From: Bacillota bacterium
Lineage (GTDB): Bacteria; Bacillota; Clostridia; Lachnospirales; Lachnospiraceae
NCBI GenBank assembly: GCA_023443225.1
Contig: JAEZVF010000044.1
Span: 1 to 34,456 of the forward strand
Length of the DNA stretch: 34,456 bases
Reading direction: 5' to 3'
Below are positions 1-8,186 of this stretch, one piece after another; the first letter of the stretch is position 1; the number at the start of each line of letters is the position of its first letter. The notes under the pieces are model-generated. The model was given only the letters and a program-made list of their open reading frames with translations, searched no databases and was not told the origin of the DNA. The position numbers and the translations under genes are program-made.

Positions 1-20
1 TCAATGCCAACGTAAATCAT
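1..20 (-). CDS. 5' end of an IS110-family-like transposase (cut by window edge)
   Basis: The reverse strand reads ATG ATT TAC GTT GGC ATT GA and runs off the window, giving M-I-Y-V-G-I-(D/E). TAAGGAGT lies at positions 35-28 on the minus strand, a good ribosome site about 9 nt before the ATG. M-I-Y-V-G-I-D is the usual start of IS110-family transposases, where the Asp belongs to the RuvC-like DEDD site (family knowledge). Only seven residues are visible, so the family call is inference from a short but characteristic start plus the ribosome site. Confidence 0.5.
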
Positions 21-223
21 TAAATCAACTCCTTAGTATATAATCACTGTGTTTGTCCACCTAGTTTTATCATCATAGACTTGCGTGACATGAAAGTTCA
101 AAGACTTATCCAACTATAAATGATTCAAATAAAACTGTGGCAACACACTCCTTTAAATAGTCAAAGCTATAAAATTTTATAAAAAGTCCACAGTGTTACT
201 ATTGATTATAACAAAGTTGAAAT
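21..223 (-). other. Non-coding DNA upstream of the IS110-like start; may include the element's left end
   Basis: No gene is visible on either strand. In IS110 elements the non-coding DNA upstream of the transposase carries one end of the element and, in characterised members, encodes the bridge RNA. Inverted 7-bp words ACTGTGG (134-140) and CCACAGT (188-194) lie here, and related words recur near 47-60. I cannot fix the element boundary from one end. Confidence 0.25.
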
Positions 224-284
224 GGAAAGGAGAGTATTGATGTATTTGATAACAAATACATCATACAAGGTATTTTATGAGTAA
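224..284 (+). promoter_or_regulatory. Leader region with perfect hairpin and overlapping 14-codon ORF before the histidine kinase
   Basis: GGAAAGGAG (224-232) is a strong ribosome site, but the ATG it fits is at 240, not the kinase start at 277. From 240 a 14-codon frame runs to TAA at 282-284 and overlaps the kinase ATG. The ATG at 240 lies inside a perfect 11-bp inverted repeat, TGATGTATTTG (238-248) and CAAATACATCA (253-263), with a 4-nt ATAA loop. Only AAGG (267-270) precedes the kinase ATG itself. The arrangement suggests translational coupling or a protein/RNA switch; this is inference. Confidence 0.5.
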
Positions 285-1653
285 TAAGATTTCTAAAGGT
301 AACAGTATTACGGCTGCCGTGATGGTAGTCGTTCTTTTTGCATCCATGTGCATTGCTATCATCATGTACTTTCGTTTGGACTTTAACTTGTATGATAACG
401 AGATAAGATTGATTCTTTCAGAACAAAAGAATGAAATTGAAAAGGGAATATATGAAGAAGGAAAATATCCTTATGTTGTTGTTGATTTAAGTGGTAATGT
501 TTTATATAGTGATGCACTTTTTAAATTCTTGCCAGGTGACAGAATTAACGTTCAGGAATTACTTCAGTTCGATAAAAGCTTTGCAGTGAACTATGAGAGT
601 AAAATGAAAGAAAGTTTTGTATTACAAAAAGGTGGAATTACATGGGGTTTTGCTACCTTTCTAGTACCAAAAGATATTGTAATAAACGATTCAAAAGGAA
701 AAGGAGCAGTTAAAACCTTTGTACCCATTCTTATCGGAGTGTTAATTAGTATAGGAATCCTAATACTAAGGACCGTATATCTTAATTTATGTGTTCTAAA
801 ACCATTAAAAGAAATAAGTGGTTCTGCAAAAGGAATCCTAGCGGGAAATTATGATTTGGAGGTTATTCGGACTTATGAGAAAACAATTGGTGAAAATGAA
901 GTTGGAGATTTGACCTTTTCTTTTGAGATGATGCGTGATGAATTAAAATCGAAGCAATTAAAAGAAGAGGAATTGAAAAAGTCGCAGCAGGAGTTAATCT
1001 CTTGTATATCTCACGATTTAAAGACTCCGATTTCTACCATCAAAGCCTATAGTGAAGGATTACGAGATGGCATTGCAAAAACACCAGAGGGTCGGGATGA
1101 TTATGTCAGAATTATCATTGAGAAGACGGATCTGCTGATTGGTATGATTAGTGAACTACTTGAATACTCTAATGCGCAATTAAACCAGCTTGATATCTGC
1201 CGAAGAGAAATCTATTTCTATGAATATTTTTATCCGGTAATGAAAGAAATTGAAGTTTTTGTGAAGCAAAAGAGCATAAAGTTTAGTTATGAAGTAAATA
1301 CTCCAGACATGCTAATTCTGATTGATACAAGACGAATTACGGAGGTGCTTTATAATCTTATAGAAAACAGTATGAAATATATCGGAAATAAGATGGGACG
1401 GATTGCAATTAAAGCCGATCGGGAGGCAGAACGTGTTCGCATTACAGTTATAGATAATGGTATCGGTATAAGCCCAGATGATATACCCTACGTATTTGAT
1501 AAGTTCTACCGGGCAGAGAAGTCACGCAGCTCGAGCATTCCCGGTTCTGGATTGGGATTATCCATCTGCAAATACATAGTAAATGAGCATGGAGGAGAAA
1601 TATACTGTAAAAGTCGCCATCATCAGGGGTGTGAGATTAGTTTTACAATTTAA
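277..1653 (+). CDS. Membrane sensor histidine kinase (HAMP, HisKA, HATPase)
   Basis: Two-component sensor of 458 residues. A membrane helix at about 13-33 is followed by an extracytoplasmic segment of about 110 residues, a second helix at about 146-167, a HAMP-like linker (about 170-235), a dimerisation domain with the phospho-acceptor motif SHDLKTP (His246), and an ATPase domain with the N box NLIENSMKY (Asn360, Asn364), DNGIGI and GSGLGLSI. It phosphorylates itself and then a response regulator. No response regulator lies next to it in this window: nrdA follows, and an IS110-like gene start with non-coding DNA precedes, so the partner is either elsewhere or lost. The start at 277 overlaps the stop of a 14-codon leader ORF and has only a weak AAGG of its own. 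The signal sensed cannot be told from sequence. Confidence 0.93.
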   Translation: MSNKISKGNSITAAVMVVVLFASMCIAIIMYFRLDFNLYDNEIRLILSEQKNEIEKGIYEEGKYPYVVVDLSGNVLYSDALFKFLPGDRINVQELLQFDKSFAVNYESKMKESFVLQKGGITWGFATFLVPKDIVINDSKGKGAVKTFVPILIGVLISIGILILRTVYLNLCVLKPLKEISGSAKGILAGNYDLEVIRTYEKTIGENEVGDLTFSFEMMRDELKSKQLKEEELKKSQQELISCISHDLKTPISTIKAYSEGLRDGIAKTPEGRDDYVRIIIEKTDLLIGMISELLEYSNAQLNQLDICRREIYFYEYFYPVMKEIEVFVKQKSIKFSYEVNTPDMLILIDTRRITEVLYNLIENSMKYIGNKMGRIAIKADREAERVRITVIDNGIGISPDDIPYVFDKFYRAEKSRSSSIPGSGLGLSICKYIVNEHGGEIYCKSRHHQGCEISFTI

Positions 1654-1839
1654 TTAGAATCAAACGGTACTCATAGGTTAATCACTTGAGAAAAAGCGAT
1701 GATACTGTGGGTATTTTTTGTGTAATTAAGATAAAGATAAAAAAGGTAAACTTAGGCTAGCATTTTTATGTTAGCTATAGTAGAATGATAATAATAGTAA
1801 CAGTAATTATTATTATAAAGGAGTTATGAAAGGAATCAT

Positions 1840-4131
1840 ATGGATATTAAAATAAAAAAACGGGATGGAAGTTATGAGAAACTTTGTGTGCTTAAGACGA
1901 AGAAAATGGCTGCATATGCCTGCGAGGGCTTAGAAGGCTGTAATCCGGCTGAACTTGAGATGGATTCCAATATCCAGTTTCGGGATGGTATGAGTACAAA
2001 AGAAATTCAAAAGATACTGATTCAAACAGCCATTGAAAAAATTATCCAAACAACCCATGACAGCAATGGAAATGTAATAAAGAAGACAAACATCAACTGG
2101 CAGTATGTTGCCGCTAGATTATTAATGTCGGATTTATATAAAGAAGCAGCTATTAATCGGAATTACCATGGCTTTGGATATGGAGATTTTCATATATTAG
2201 TGCATAAGCTTGTAGAATTAAAATATTATGGAGAATACTTAATTACGCAATACACAGAAGAAGAAATCAGGGAACTGGGAGCTTATCTAAAGCCGGAACG
2301 GGATTTACTATTCAATTATGAGGGATTGAAACTCTTAACAGACAGATATTTAATTCGTGGTTTTAATAAAGAAGTATTAGAACTTCCACAGGAAAGATTC
2401 TTAGTGATCGCTATGCATTTAGCCATTCCTGAAAATAATAAAAGGGTGGAGTATGCTAAGAAATTCTATGATCTTTTAAGCGAGCTTAAGATGACAGTGG
2501 CTACTCCGACACTTGCCAACGCAGGTACTCCCTTTTACCAGCTTAGTAGTTGCTTTATTTCTGTAGTGGGAGATAATCTTTGGTCGATTTACGATGTGAA
2601 TCAGAAATTCTCAAGTGTATCAAAGCATGGTGGGGCTCTTGGAATCTATACCGGTAAGATAAGGGCACTAAACAGTGAAATCAGAGGATATAAGAATGCT
2701 TCCGGTGGAGTAATTCCTTGGATTCGCCTTTATAACGATACTGCTGTAGCAGTTGATCAGTTGGGAAGACGTAAGGGTGGGGCTTCTGTTACATTAGATA
2801 TATGGCATCAAGATCTTTATGAATTCCTAGAGCTTAGAACAAATAATGGAGATGACAGAAGGAAAGCACATGATATATTTCCGGCCTTAAGTATTCCGAA
2901 TTTATTTATGGAGAGGTTAATTCACCGGGAGTCCTGGTCACTATTTGATCCATATGAAGTAAATAAGGTGATGGGATACTCATTGGAAGACTACTTTGAC
3001 GATGACGACAACAAAGAATTTACGGAACGCTATCTTGCCTGTGAAGAAAATGAAAAGGTTGGGAGGGTAACAATACCGGCGCTAGAGATAATGAAAAAGA
3101 TTATGAAGAGTGCAGTTGAGACTGGAACACCATTTATATTCTTTCGTGATACGGTTAATCAGGCAAACCCTAACAAACATGCAGGGATGATATATGCCTC
3201 CAATCTTTGTCATGAGATTGCGCAGAATGTCAGTGAATCTGTTTATATTGAGGAAACAATTGAAACAGTTGGCGACCATAAAGAAATAGTTACAAGGGTG
3301 AACTCCGGTGATATGGTAACTTGTAATCTCAATTCTATTAATCTAGGGCGAGTAACCATAGAAGAGCTAAAGGATACCATTCCCTTACAGATTCGCATGT
3401 TAGATAATGTAATAACTCTGAATCAGTTTCCGGTGTCCGAGGCGAAAATTACCAGTGAAAAATACAGAGCGATTGGACTTGGCACCAGTGGGTACCATCA
3501 TTACTTGGTAAAAAATCAGATAAGATGGGAAAGTGAGGAGCATTATAAAGAAGCGGATCGCTTATTTGAAGAGATTGCTTACCAAGCAATTAAGGCTTCT
3601 ATGGAAATTGCGAAAGAAAAAGGTGTATATCAAGCATTTCCGGGGTCAGAGTGGGAGAGTGGCAAATACTTTGAAAGAAGAGGATATACCTCACCACGCT
3701 GGAAGGAATTACAGGAGGAGGTCAGAAAATATGGACTTCGCAATGGTTATATTATGGCGGTTGCGCCAACCGGAAGCACTTCTAACATTGCAGGAACCAC
3801 AGCAGGAATTGACCCCATTTTTAAAAAATTCTTTATTGAAGAGAAGAAGGGAAGTTTTACCCCAAAAGCAGCACCGGATTTAAATGAGGAAACCTTCTGG
3901 TTCTATAAAGAAGCCCACCATATTAATCAGCTTTATAGTATTAAAGCATGTGGTATCAGACAAAAACACATTGACCAGGCACAATCCTTTAATCTATATA
4001 TAACACCAGAAGTAAAAGCGAAAGATATCTTGGATCTTTATATAGAATCTTGGAAGAATGGTGTTAAAACAATTTATTATGTTAGAAATCAGTCTTTGGA
4101 GATGGATGAATGTACAAGCTGTTCAAGTTAA
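1840..4131 (+). CDS. nrdA: Class Ia ribonucleoside-diphosphate reductase, alpha (catalytic) subunit
   Basis: Reduces ribonucleoside diphosphates to deoxy forms using a radical relayed from NrdB. At 763 residues it is the usual class I length. An N-terminal ATP-cone region (about 1-90, KKRDGS at the start) implies dATP/ATP activity control. The redox cysteine pair appears as Cys238 (LSSCF) and Cys495 (VTCNLNSIN). The active-site motif N-L-C-H-E is at Asn455, Cys457 and Glu459, and the C-terminal tail ends CTSCSS, which accepts electrons from thioredoxin or glutaredoxin. The start at 1840 has AAAGGA (1829-1834) 5 nt upstream. nrdB follows after 85 bp, so the two probably form an operon. An imperfect hairpin (GCTAGCA and TGTTAGC, around 1758-1776) lies upstream; I did not find a convincing NrdR box pair. 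Confidence 0.95.
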   Translation: MDIKIKKRDGSYEKLCVLKTKKMAAYACEGLEGCNPAELEMDSNIQFRDGMSTKEIQKILIQTAIEKIIQTTHDSNGNVIKKTNINWQYVAARLLMSDLYKEAAINRNYHGFGYGDFHILVHKLVELKYYGEYLITQYTEEEIRELGAYLKPERDLLFNYEGLKLLTDRYLIRGFNKEVLELPQERFLVIAMHLAIPENNKRVEYAKKFYDLLSELKMTVATPTLANAGTPFYQLSSCFISVVGDNLWSIYDVNQKFSSVSKHGGALGIYTGKIRALNSEIRGYKNASGGVIPWIRLYNDTAVAVDQLGRRKGGASVTLDIWHQDLYEFLELRTNNGDDRRKAHDIFPALSIPNLFMERLIHRESWSLFDPYEVNKVMGYSLEDYFDDDDNKEFTERYLACEENEKVGRVTIPALEIMKKIMKSAVETGTPFIFFRDTVNQANPNKHAGMIYASNLCHEIAQNVSESVYIEETIETVGDHKEIVTRVNSGDMVTCNLNSINLGRVTIEELKDTIPLQIRMLDNVITLNQFPVSEAKITSEKYRAIGLGTSGYHHYLVKNQIRWESEEHYKEADRLFEEIAYQAIKASMEIAKEKGVYQAFPGSEWESGKYFERRGYTSPRWKELQEEVRKYGLRNGYIMAVAPTGSTSNIAGTTAGIDPIFKKFFIEEKKGSFTPKAAPDLNEETFWFYKEAHHINQLYSIKACGIRQKHIDQAQSFNLYITPEVKAKDILDLYIESWKNGVKTIYYVRNQSLEMDECTSCSS

Positions 4132-4216
4132 GTAGTGCATCTACATAGAAAATAGTAGGTTAATTAATGAAATATAAATGGAGAATTACCTAGTGTAGAC
4201 AAGGAGAACGAGAGCT

Positions 4217-5245
4217 GTGATTAAAAAAAGAATTTTCAATGAACAAGGATTACGGGGAACAGAGTCACTAATTAATGGAAACACAACAAACTTACGAGAA
4301 TGGAATAGGATTAAATACAATTGGGCAAATACCTTTTATAGAACGATGTTAAATAACTTTTGGATTCCGGAAGAAATCTCACTAAATGAAGACATTAAGC
4401 AGTTTCCCCTTCTTACCAATGGTGAGAGAAATGCATTTGACAAAATAATTTCTTTCCTGAATTTCTTAGATTCCATACAAAGTGAGAACTTGCCAAATCT
4501 CTCAAGATATATTACCGCACCGGAGGTTTCTTCTCTACTTAATATACAAGCATTTCAGGAGGAGATTCATGCACAAAGCTATTCCTACATTCTAGATACG
4601 GTAACAAACCCAGTTACAAGAGATAAAATCTACGATGAATGGCGAGAGGATGCACATCTTTTAGAAAGAAACAAGTATATTGCGAAGATTTATCAAGCCT
4701 TTAATGAAGAGCCTTCTATAGAAAACTTTGTTAAAACCATAATTGCAAACTATATCCTAGAAGGAATTTATTTCTATTCTGGATTTAGTTTCTTCTACAC
4801 GTTGGCTAGACAGGGGAAAATGACAGCTACCAGCACCATTTTTAAATACATCAATCGAGATGAAATTACCCATTTGGTTCTATTCCAGAATATCATAAAG
4901 GAGCTACGTAATGAGAATCCAGAGATATTCACTAGTGAAGTAAATGATGAGATTCGGAATATGCTAAGAATTGGGGTTGAAAATGAAATAGCCTGGGGGC
5001 AATATGTTACTGGCAATGAAATTCTAGGAATAAATGATAAGTTAATTGAAAAATATATTAAATATTTGGGGAATCAAAGGTTAAGCGCAATTGGGCTTGA
5101 TGAATTGTATCCAGATATTACAGAAAATCCAATGTCTTGGATTGAAGGATTTTCTAATTTAAATAATACCAAAACTGATTTCTTCGAAGCAAAGGTAACC
5201 AATTATACAAAGGCAGCAGCTTTTAATTTTGATGATTTAGAGTAA
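4217..5245 (+). CDS. nrdB: Class Ia ribonucleotide reductase, beta (radical-generating) subunit
   Basis: Holds the dimetal/tyrosyl radical cofactor that starts catalysis in NrdA. All expected ligands are present: Asp85 (FLDSIQ), Glu115 and His118 (FQEEIH), Glu182 (LEGIYFY), Glu216 and His219 (NRDEITH). Tyr122 (SYSY) is in the radical position, so this is a Tyr-type, not a Tyr-less, subunit. The length of 342 residues is normal. Translation starts at GTG 4217, with AAGGAG at 4201-4206 about 10 nt upstream. The coding end abuts a decayed transposase remnant at 5253. Oxygen-requiring class Ia enzymes are not the sole ribonucleotide reductase of strict anaerobes; an NrdG-like activase at 20172-20867 suggests an anaerobic system exists too. 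Confidence 0.94.
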   Translation: MIKKRIFNEQGLRGTESLINGNTTNLREWNRIKYNWANTFYRTMLNNFWIPEEISLNEDIKQFPLLTNGERNAFDKIISFLNFLDSIQSENLPNLSRYITAPEVSSLLNIQAFQEEIHAQSYSYILDTVTNPVTRDKIYDEWREDAHLLERNKYIAKIYQAFNEEPSIENFVKTIIANYILEGIYFYSGFSFFYTLARQGKMTATSTIFKYINRDEITHLVLFQNIIKELRNENPEIFTSEVNDEIRNMLRIGVENEIAWGQYVTGNEILGINDKLIEKYIKYLGNQRLSAIGLDELYPDITENPMSWIEGFSNLNNTKTDFFEAKVTNYTKAAAFNFDDLE

Positions 5246-5252
5246 CCTTTAA

Positions 5253-5578
5253 GAATTGCGAAATCGCCGAAAAGGCAAAATCACGACACCCGTGTTCTAT
5301 AAAGGTAAAAAGCGGGAGGCTTATCTATCCCATGTGAAGGTTCAGATCTCTGCATCAAGAAAAGATATTTATCTGGTTCTTGTCTTTGGCATCACAGATC
5401 ATCCGATGATACTGGCAACAAACAAGGAATTAAAATTAAGGATGATGCAATACGGATTGTAAGACTTTATTTCTCACCCTGACGCATTGAGGAATATTTC
5501 CGCTCTAAGAAGCAGATTTTCCAGTTTGAAAATTTCCGTGTTCGGAAGCTAAAAGCAATCCAGATTGCTTGTTTATAG
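5253..5578 (+). pseudogene. Remnant of an IS4-family transposase C-terminus (frameshift and stop)
   Basis: Frame 1 (5253-5462) reads NRRKGKITTPVFYKGKKRE and on to TNKELK, then ends. Shifting frame near 5440 restores KDDAIRIVRLYFS, then an in-frame TGA, then RIEEYFRSKKQIFQFENFRV and KLKAIQIACL to TAG at 5576-5578. The IS4 signature Y-x2-R-x3-E-x6-K is recognisable in YFS..RIEEYFRSKK, but the Arg reads Pro and the following Trp is the stop. The first two catalytic Asp regions are missing. So this is a C-terminal fragment of a DDE transposase with at least one frameshift and one stop. It begins 8 bp after the nrdB stop. Family call is from motif; the decay is directly visible. Confidence 0.8.
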
Positions 5579-5598
5579 TCATCACGCTATAAACAAGC
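5567..5598. repeat. Perfect 12-bp inverted repeat at the end of the transposase remnant
   Basis: GCTTGTTTATAG (5567-5578) and CTATAAACAAGC (5587-5598) pair perfectly around an 8-nt loop. The left arm contains the stop codon of the remnant. No T-run follows on either strand, so it is not a classical terminator, though it sits between two converging genes and could end transcription or mark an element boundary. Confidence 0.75.
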
Positions 5599-5616
5599 TT
5601 TCTAGAAAATTTGCAT

Positions 5617-6063
5617 TCATTGTATGTATAGATATTTATAACGATCTGGCAACGGATAGTCTTTTATATGTTCAAATTTTATTATTTCTTGAAGTCCAGG
5701 GTATGAAAGTTCTATTGAAATCCGGTCTTTCCCCACCGTTATGTGTGGTCCGATAAATGGTTTAACTTCAATATTTATAATAAAAAGAGAAGTGCGATCA
5801 GAGTTCGGTCGTTCAATATCCAAAATTTTAATAGCTGTACTATCATATAATGGTGACTCAGTCAAAAAAGTTTTATAATAGTCTTCAATTGCTGTATTAA
5901 TTGAAGGTGAAAGAGCAGTAATGATAACATCCTGATACAATATATTCTGAGATTTTTCTTCGGTTTGCTTTGCTTTGGTATTAACTAAAGAATATTTTAA
6001 AGTGATGACAGTTAGAGTTAAAATAATAAATAACGTTGCAACTAAAATTCTTTTTATTTCCAT
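5617..6063 (-). CDS. Small membrane-anchored protein, DUF3888-like
   Basis: 148 residues with one N-terminal hydrophobic helix (about 5-24) and a short positively charged start, so probably an uncleaved anchor or a signal peptide with the rest outside the cell. The body has DVIITALSPSINTAIEDYY, then KILDIERP, then a beta-rich stretch ending VKPFIGPHITVGKDRISIEL and IIKFEHIKDYPLP. This resembles the pattern of DUF3888 proteins from Bacillus and Clostridia (recollection of family, not searched). No function is known. There is no clear Shine-Dalgarno sequence before the ATG at 6063 (the bases are GGTTTGACCTC), which is unusual beside its neighbours. It converges on nrdB and the transposase remnant. 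Confidence 0.6.
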   Translation of the reverse strand: MEIKRILVATLFIILTLTVITLKYSLVNTKAKQTEEKSQNILYQDVIITALSPSINTAIEDYYKTFLTESPLYDSTAIKILDIERPNSDRTSLFIINIEVKPFIGPHITVGKDRISIELSYPGLQEIIKFEHIKDYPLPDRYKYLYIQ

Positions 6064-6339
6064 GAGGTCAAACCATTTTACTGTTTCTCTTTATATAGGA
6101 TACTAATGCTAATTTAAAATTATTCCAATAACAATGATATAATTATTAATAACTAGTGGATTTTGAGAAATGAGCGGAGGTAAAATTTATCATCGAATTG
6201 TGAGCATCATAGAAACCATAAAAAGTTCCATGCTTATATTTGAAACAATAATAAACATTAACGTTTTAATAAAGATACTAAACTACAAATAGATTGACGA
6301 ATATATTATTGATATAAACAAGGTTAAAATTGCAGATGT
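6064..6339. other. AT-rich intergenic DNA with no supported gene
   Basis: This stretch lies upstream of the 148-residue protein and downstream of pckA. An isolated GCGGAGG at 6173-6179 on the plus strand is followed by a roughly 38-codon open stretch without a good start codon. I see nothing I can name in it. Confidence 0.4.
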
Positions 6340-6376
6340 AAAAAACTCCGCGAACACATAGTGTGCTTGCGGAGTT
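6340..6376 (-). terminator. Rho-independent terminator of pckA
   Basis: Read on the minus strand, AACTCCGC and GCGGAGTT (arms at 6376-6369 and 6351-6344) form an 8-bp stem with an inner CACA/TGTG pairing, followed directly by a T-run (6345-6340). It lies about 40 bp past the pckA stop. Confidence 0.9.
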
Positions 6377-6413
6377 CTCATATACTTTACCTGGTGTCCT
6401 GTAACAATAATTA

Positions 6414-8069
6414 TTACTCTAGTTCAGCAACAACTTTCTTTAATGCATCTAATGCATCTGCAGGTAATTTATCAAAACCACCCTTAAATTCATCTCTGGA
6501 TTCAACGAATTGAACTCTGTCATTCATTCTAGCCTTTAATTGAGCTTTATACTCTGCATCATCAAGATTAGGGACAAAGCCTTCCCATTCCATGATTTCG
6601 ATATCTGAGAAAGGTCCCCATTTCTTGAAGGTAGCGTTTCCTTCTACTACAGTTTCAAGAATTCCCAAGGTATCCTTAGGTGTAACCTTCTTGCCCATAA
6701 AGTCTCCAGTATTAATGATATAGCAGTCTACGTTTCTCTTCTCAACTAATTCTTTGAATTTCTCGTAGTCATTTACTAATGGATAGGTTCTAAAAGGATT
6801 TGCATATGGTTCCACAACTAAAGCGTTAGGATCTACACCAGGAGCAAGTCTTTCAGCTGAGGATCTCTTTGTAGCTAAGGTAGCTCCCATAACAGAAGCT
6901 AAAGAAGCACCTTTTAACTTAACAACCGGAGGAATGGTAGGATCTTTCATAATCCAGAAGATTGCGTTAACAGGTTCATCAATTTTATCTACACGGTTTG
7001 GTGACCATAATTTAGATTTTACTGCACGACCATTACCATTACGGATATCTTCTGTAACTATAACCTTATGGCCATTTTCATCAATAGTTACTCCACAGTT
7101 TTGAACGGTAACTAGATATTTGTTATCTGGACTACTAAGTGGGTAATCCTGGGTTTTGTCAAAGTAAGCAGGCTCTAATGCGATGGAGGAACCGTCTTCT
7201 GTAGATATAATAAATGCATCATCATGAAGAACGGTGATATCATATTTCCCACCATGAGCTGCATGGGTAAGTGTAGACTTACCGGATCCAGAAAGACCAA
7301 ATACACCAGCAACGAAGGATTTACCATCAGAAAGGTTATATCGCTTCTGTCCGCCGTGACAGGAAGCATAACCATGTCTATTAGCAATTGCCCAAGCAAT
7401 CGTAAGAGTACCTTTCTTATGTTCACCAAAGTATCTCATGCCTAATAATGCTGCACAGTTATGTTTAGTATCAAAGTAAGTCAATCCCATTGGATGATCT
7501 GGATGTGACCATTGTGGATTAGAGAAAATATAAATATCAGCTTCACCCTCAATTGATTTAGAAGCTTTATACATTTTTACATATTCGTCGGACATATATT
7601 GGAAGTTTAACATCCAAGAATATAAAATATTTTCTTCGCCTTCCGGAATAAGAAGATGTGCTTTTACCATAAAATCTTCATGTAATCCGATATATACTTC
7701 AGCATGATACATAAGAAGGTTGCGTGACTGATAAATTGCTTCCTTCACTTTACCATCGAGATCTGCTGTATTAACACCAGGCTCGCCGGAAATTTTGCGA
7801 GCAGCAGCAGCTCTACCACTTACATTACCATCATTAAACAATAAAATCTTTGCATCTGGTTCTAGTCCAATCTCTTCTGCTCTATAAACAGGCATATCTG
7901 TAACTACAGTACCAGGAGAATTTTTAGCTAACTCATATGCCTCTTTTAATGTATTAACTTTAATTACATTATTACCATAAAAGGGGGCTTCAATAATAGC
8001 TCGAGTCTGGTTAAAAATTGGGTTATTTGCGCTAATTTCGTCGCGCTTAAAATAAGCTTTTGTTGACAT
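6414..8069 (-). CDS. pckA: Phosphoenolpyruvate carboxykinase (ATP)
   Basis: Interconverts oxaloacetate + ATP and PEP + CO2 + ADP. In fermenting anaerobes it often runs toward oxaloacetate to conserve ATP (general knowledge). At 551 residues it is near the usual 530-540. The kinase-1 P-loop GLSGSGKST carries Lys264, and the metal-binding HDDAFI follows about 20 residues later; MKDPTIPP and the APGVDPNALVVEPYANPFR segment are typical of the ATP type. Start at 8069 is supported by AGGAGG 8 nt upstream. A near-consensus promoter lies at 8187-8215 with about 110 nt of leader containing a large inverted repeat (8096-8140), and a strong terminator follows. The gene is therefore likely monocistronic. 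Confidence 0.96.
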   Translation of the reverse strand: MSTKAYFKRDEISANNPIFNQTRAIIEAPFYGNNVIKVNTLKEAYELAKNSPGTVVTDMPVYRAEEIGLEPDAKILLFNDGNVSGRAAAARKISGEPGVNTADLDGKVKEAIYQSRNLLMYHAEVYIGLHEDFMVKAHLLIPEGEENILYSWMLNFQYMSDEYVKMYKASKSIEGEADIYIFSNPQWSHPDHPMGLTYFDTKHNCAALLGMRYFGEHKKGTLTIAWAIANRHGYASCHGGQKRYNLSDGKSFVAGVFGLSGSGKSTLTHAAHGGKYDITVLHDDAFIISTEDGSSIALEPAYFDKTQDYPLSSPDNKYLVTVQNCGVTIDENGHKVIVTEDIRNGNGRAVKSKLWSPNRVDKIDEPVNAIFWIMKDPTIPPVVKLKGASLASVMGATLATKRSSAERLAPGVDPNALVVEPYANPFRTYPLVNDYEKFKELVEKRNVDCYIINTGDFMGKKVTPKDTLGILETVVEGNATFKKWGPFSDIEIMEWEGFVPNLDDAEYKAQLKARMNDRVQFVESRDEFKGGFDKLPADALDALKKVVAELE

Positions 8070-8095
8070 CTGTATATCCTCCTACGTTTTGTTTT

Positions 8096-8140
8096 TATAC
8101 AATTAATGTATTACGAATAGAGATTCTTATCAATTGTATA
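8096..8140 (-). repeat. Nested inverted repeat in the pckA leader
   Basis: Outer arms TATACAATT (8096-8104) and AATTGTATA (8132-8140) are a perfect 9-bp pair. A smaller GAAT-AGAG-ATTC hairpin (8115-8126) sits between them. In the pckA mRNA this would form a branched stem just ahead of the ribosome site. It matches no riboswitch class I know. Confidence 0.6.
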
Positions 8141-8186
8141 TCTTGCTTTTGAATATTATTGGTATTATAAAATGTCCACCACTTTA

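Noticed and set aside
134..194. ACTGTGG / CCACAGT as terminal inverted repeats of an IS
   Set aside because: Only 7 bp and both lie on the same side of the transposase start; IS110 elements generally lack classical terminal repeats. Kept only as a note within the upstream region.
1680..1839. NrdR boxes before nrdA
   Set aside because: The inverted AT-rich words (AATAATAAT / ATTATTATT) and the GCTAGCA hairpin do not match the NrdR consensus or the expected tandem spacing.
1826..1855. Nine-codon ORF overlapping the nrdA start
   Set aside because: Its ATG is only 2 nt from AAGGAG, too close for initiation; most likely chance.
5565..5756. 63-codon plus-strand frame
   Set aside because: It spans the inverted repeat and is antisense to the better-supported DUF3888-like gene.
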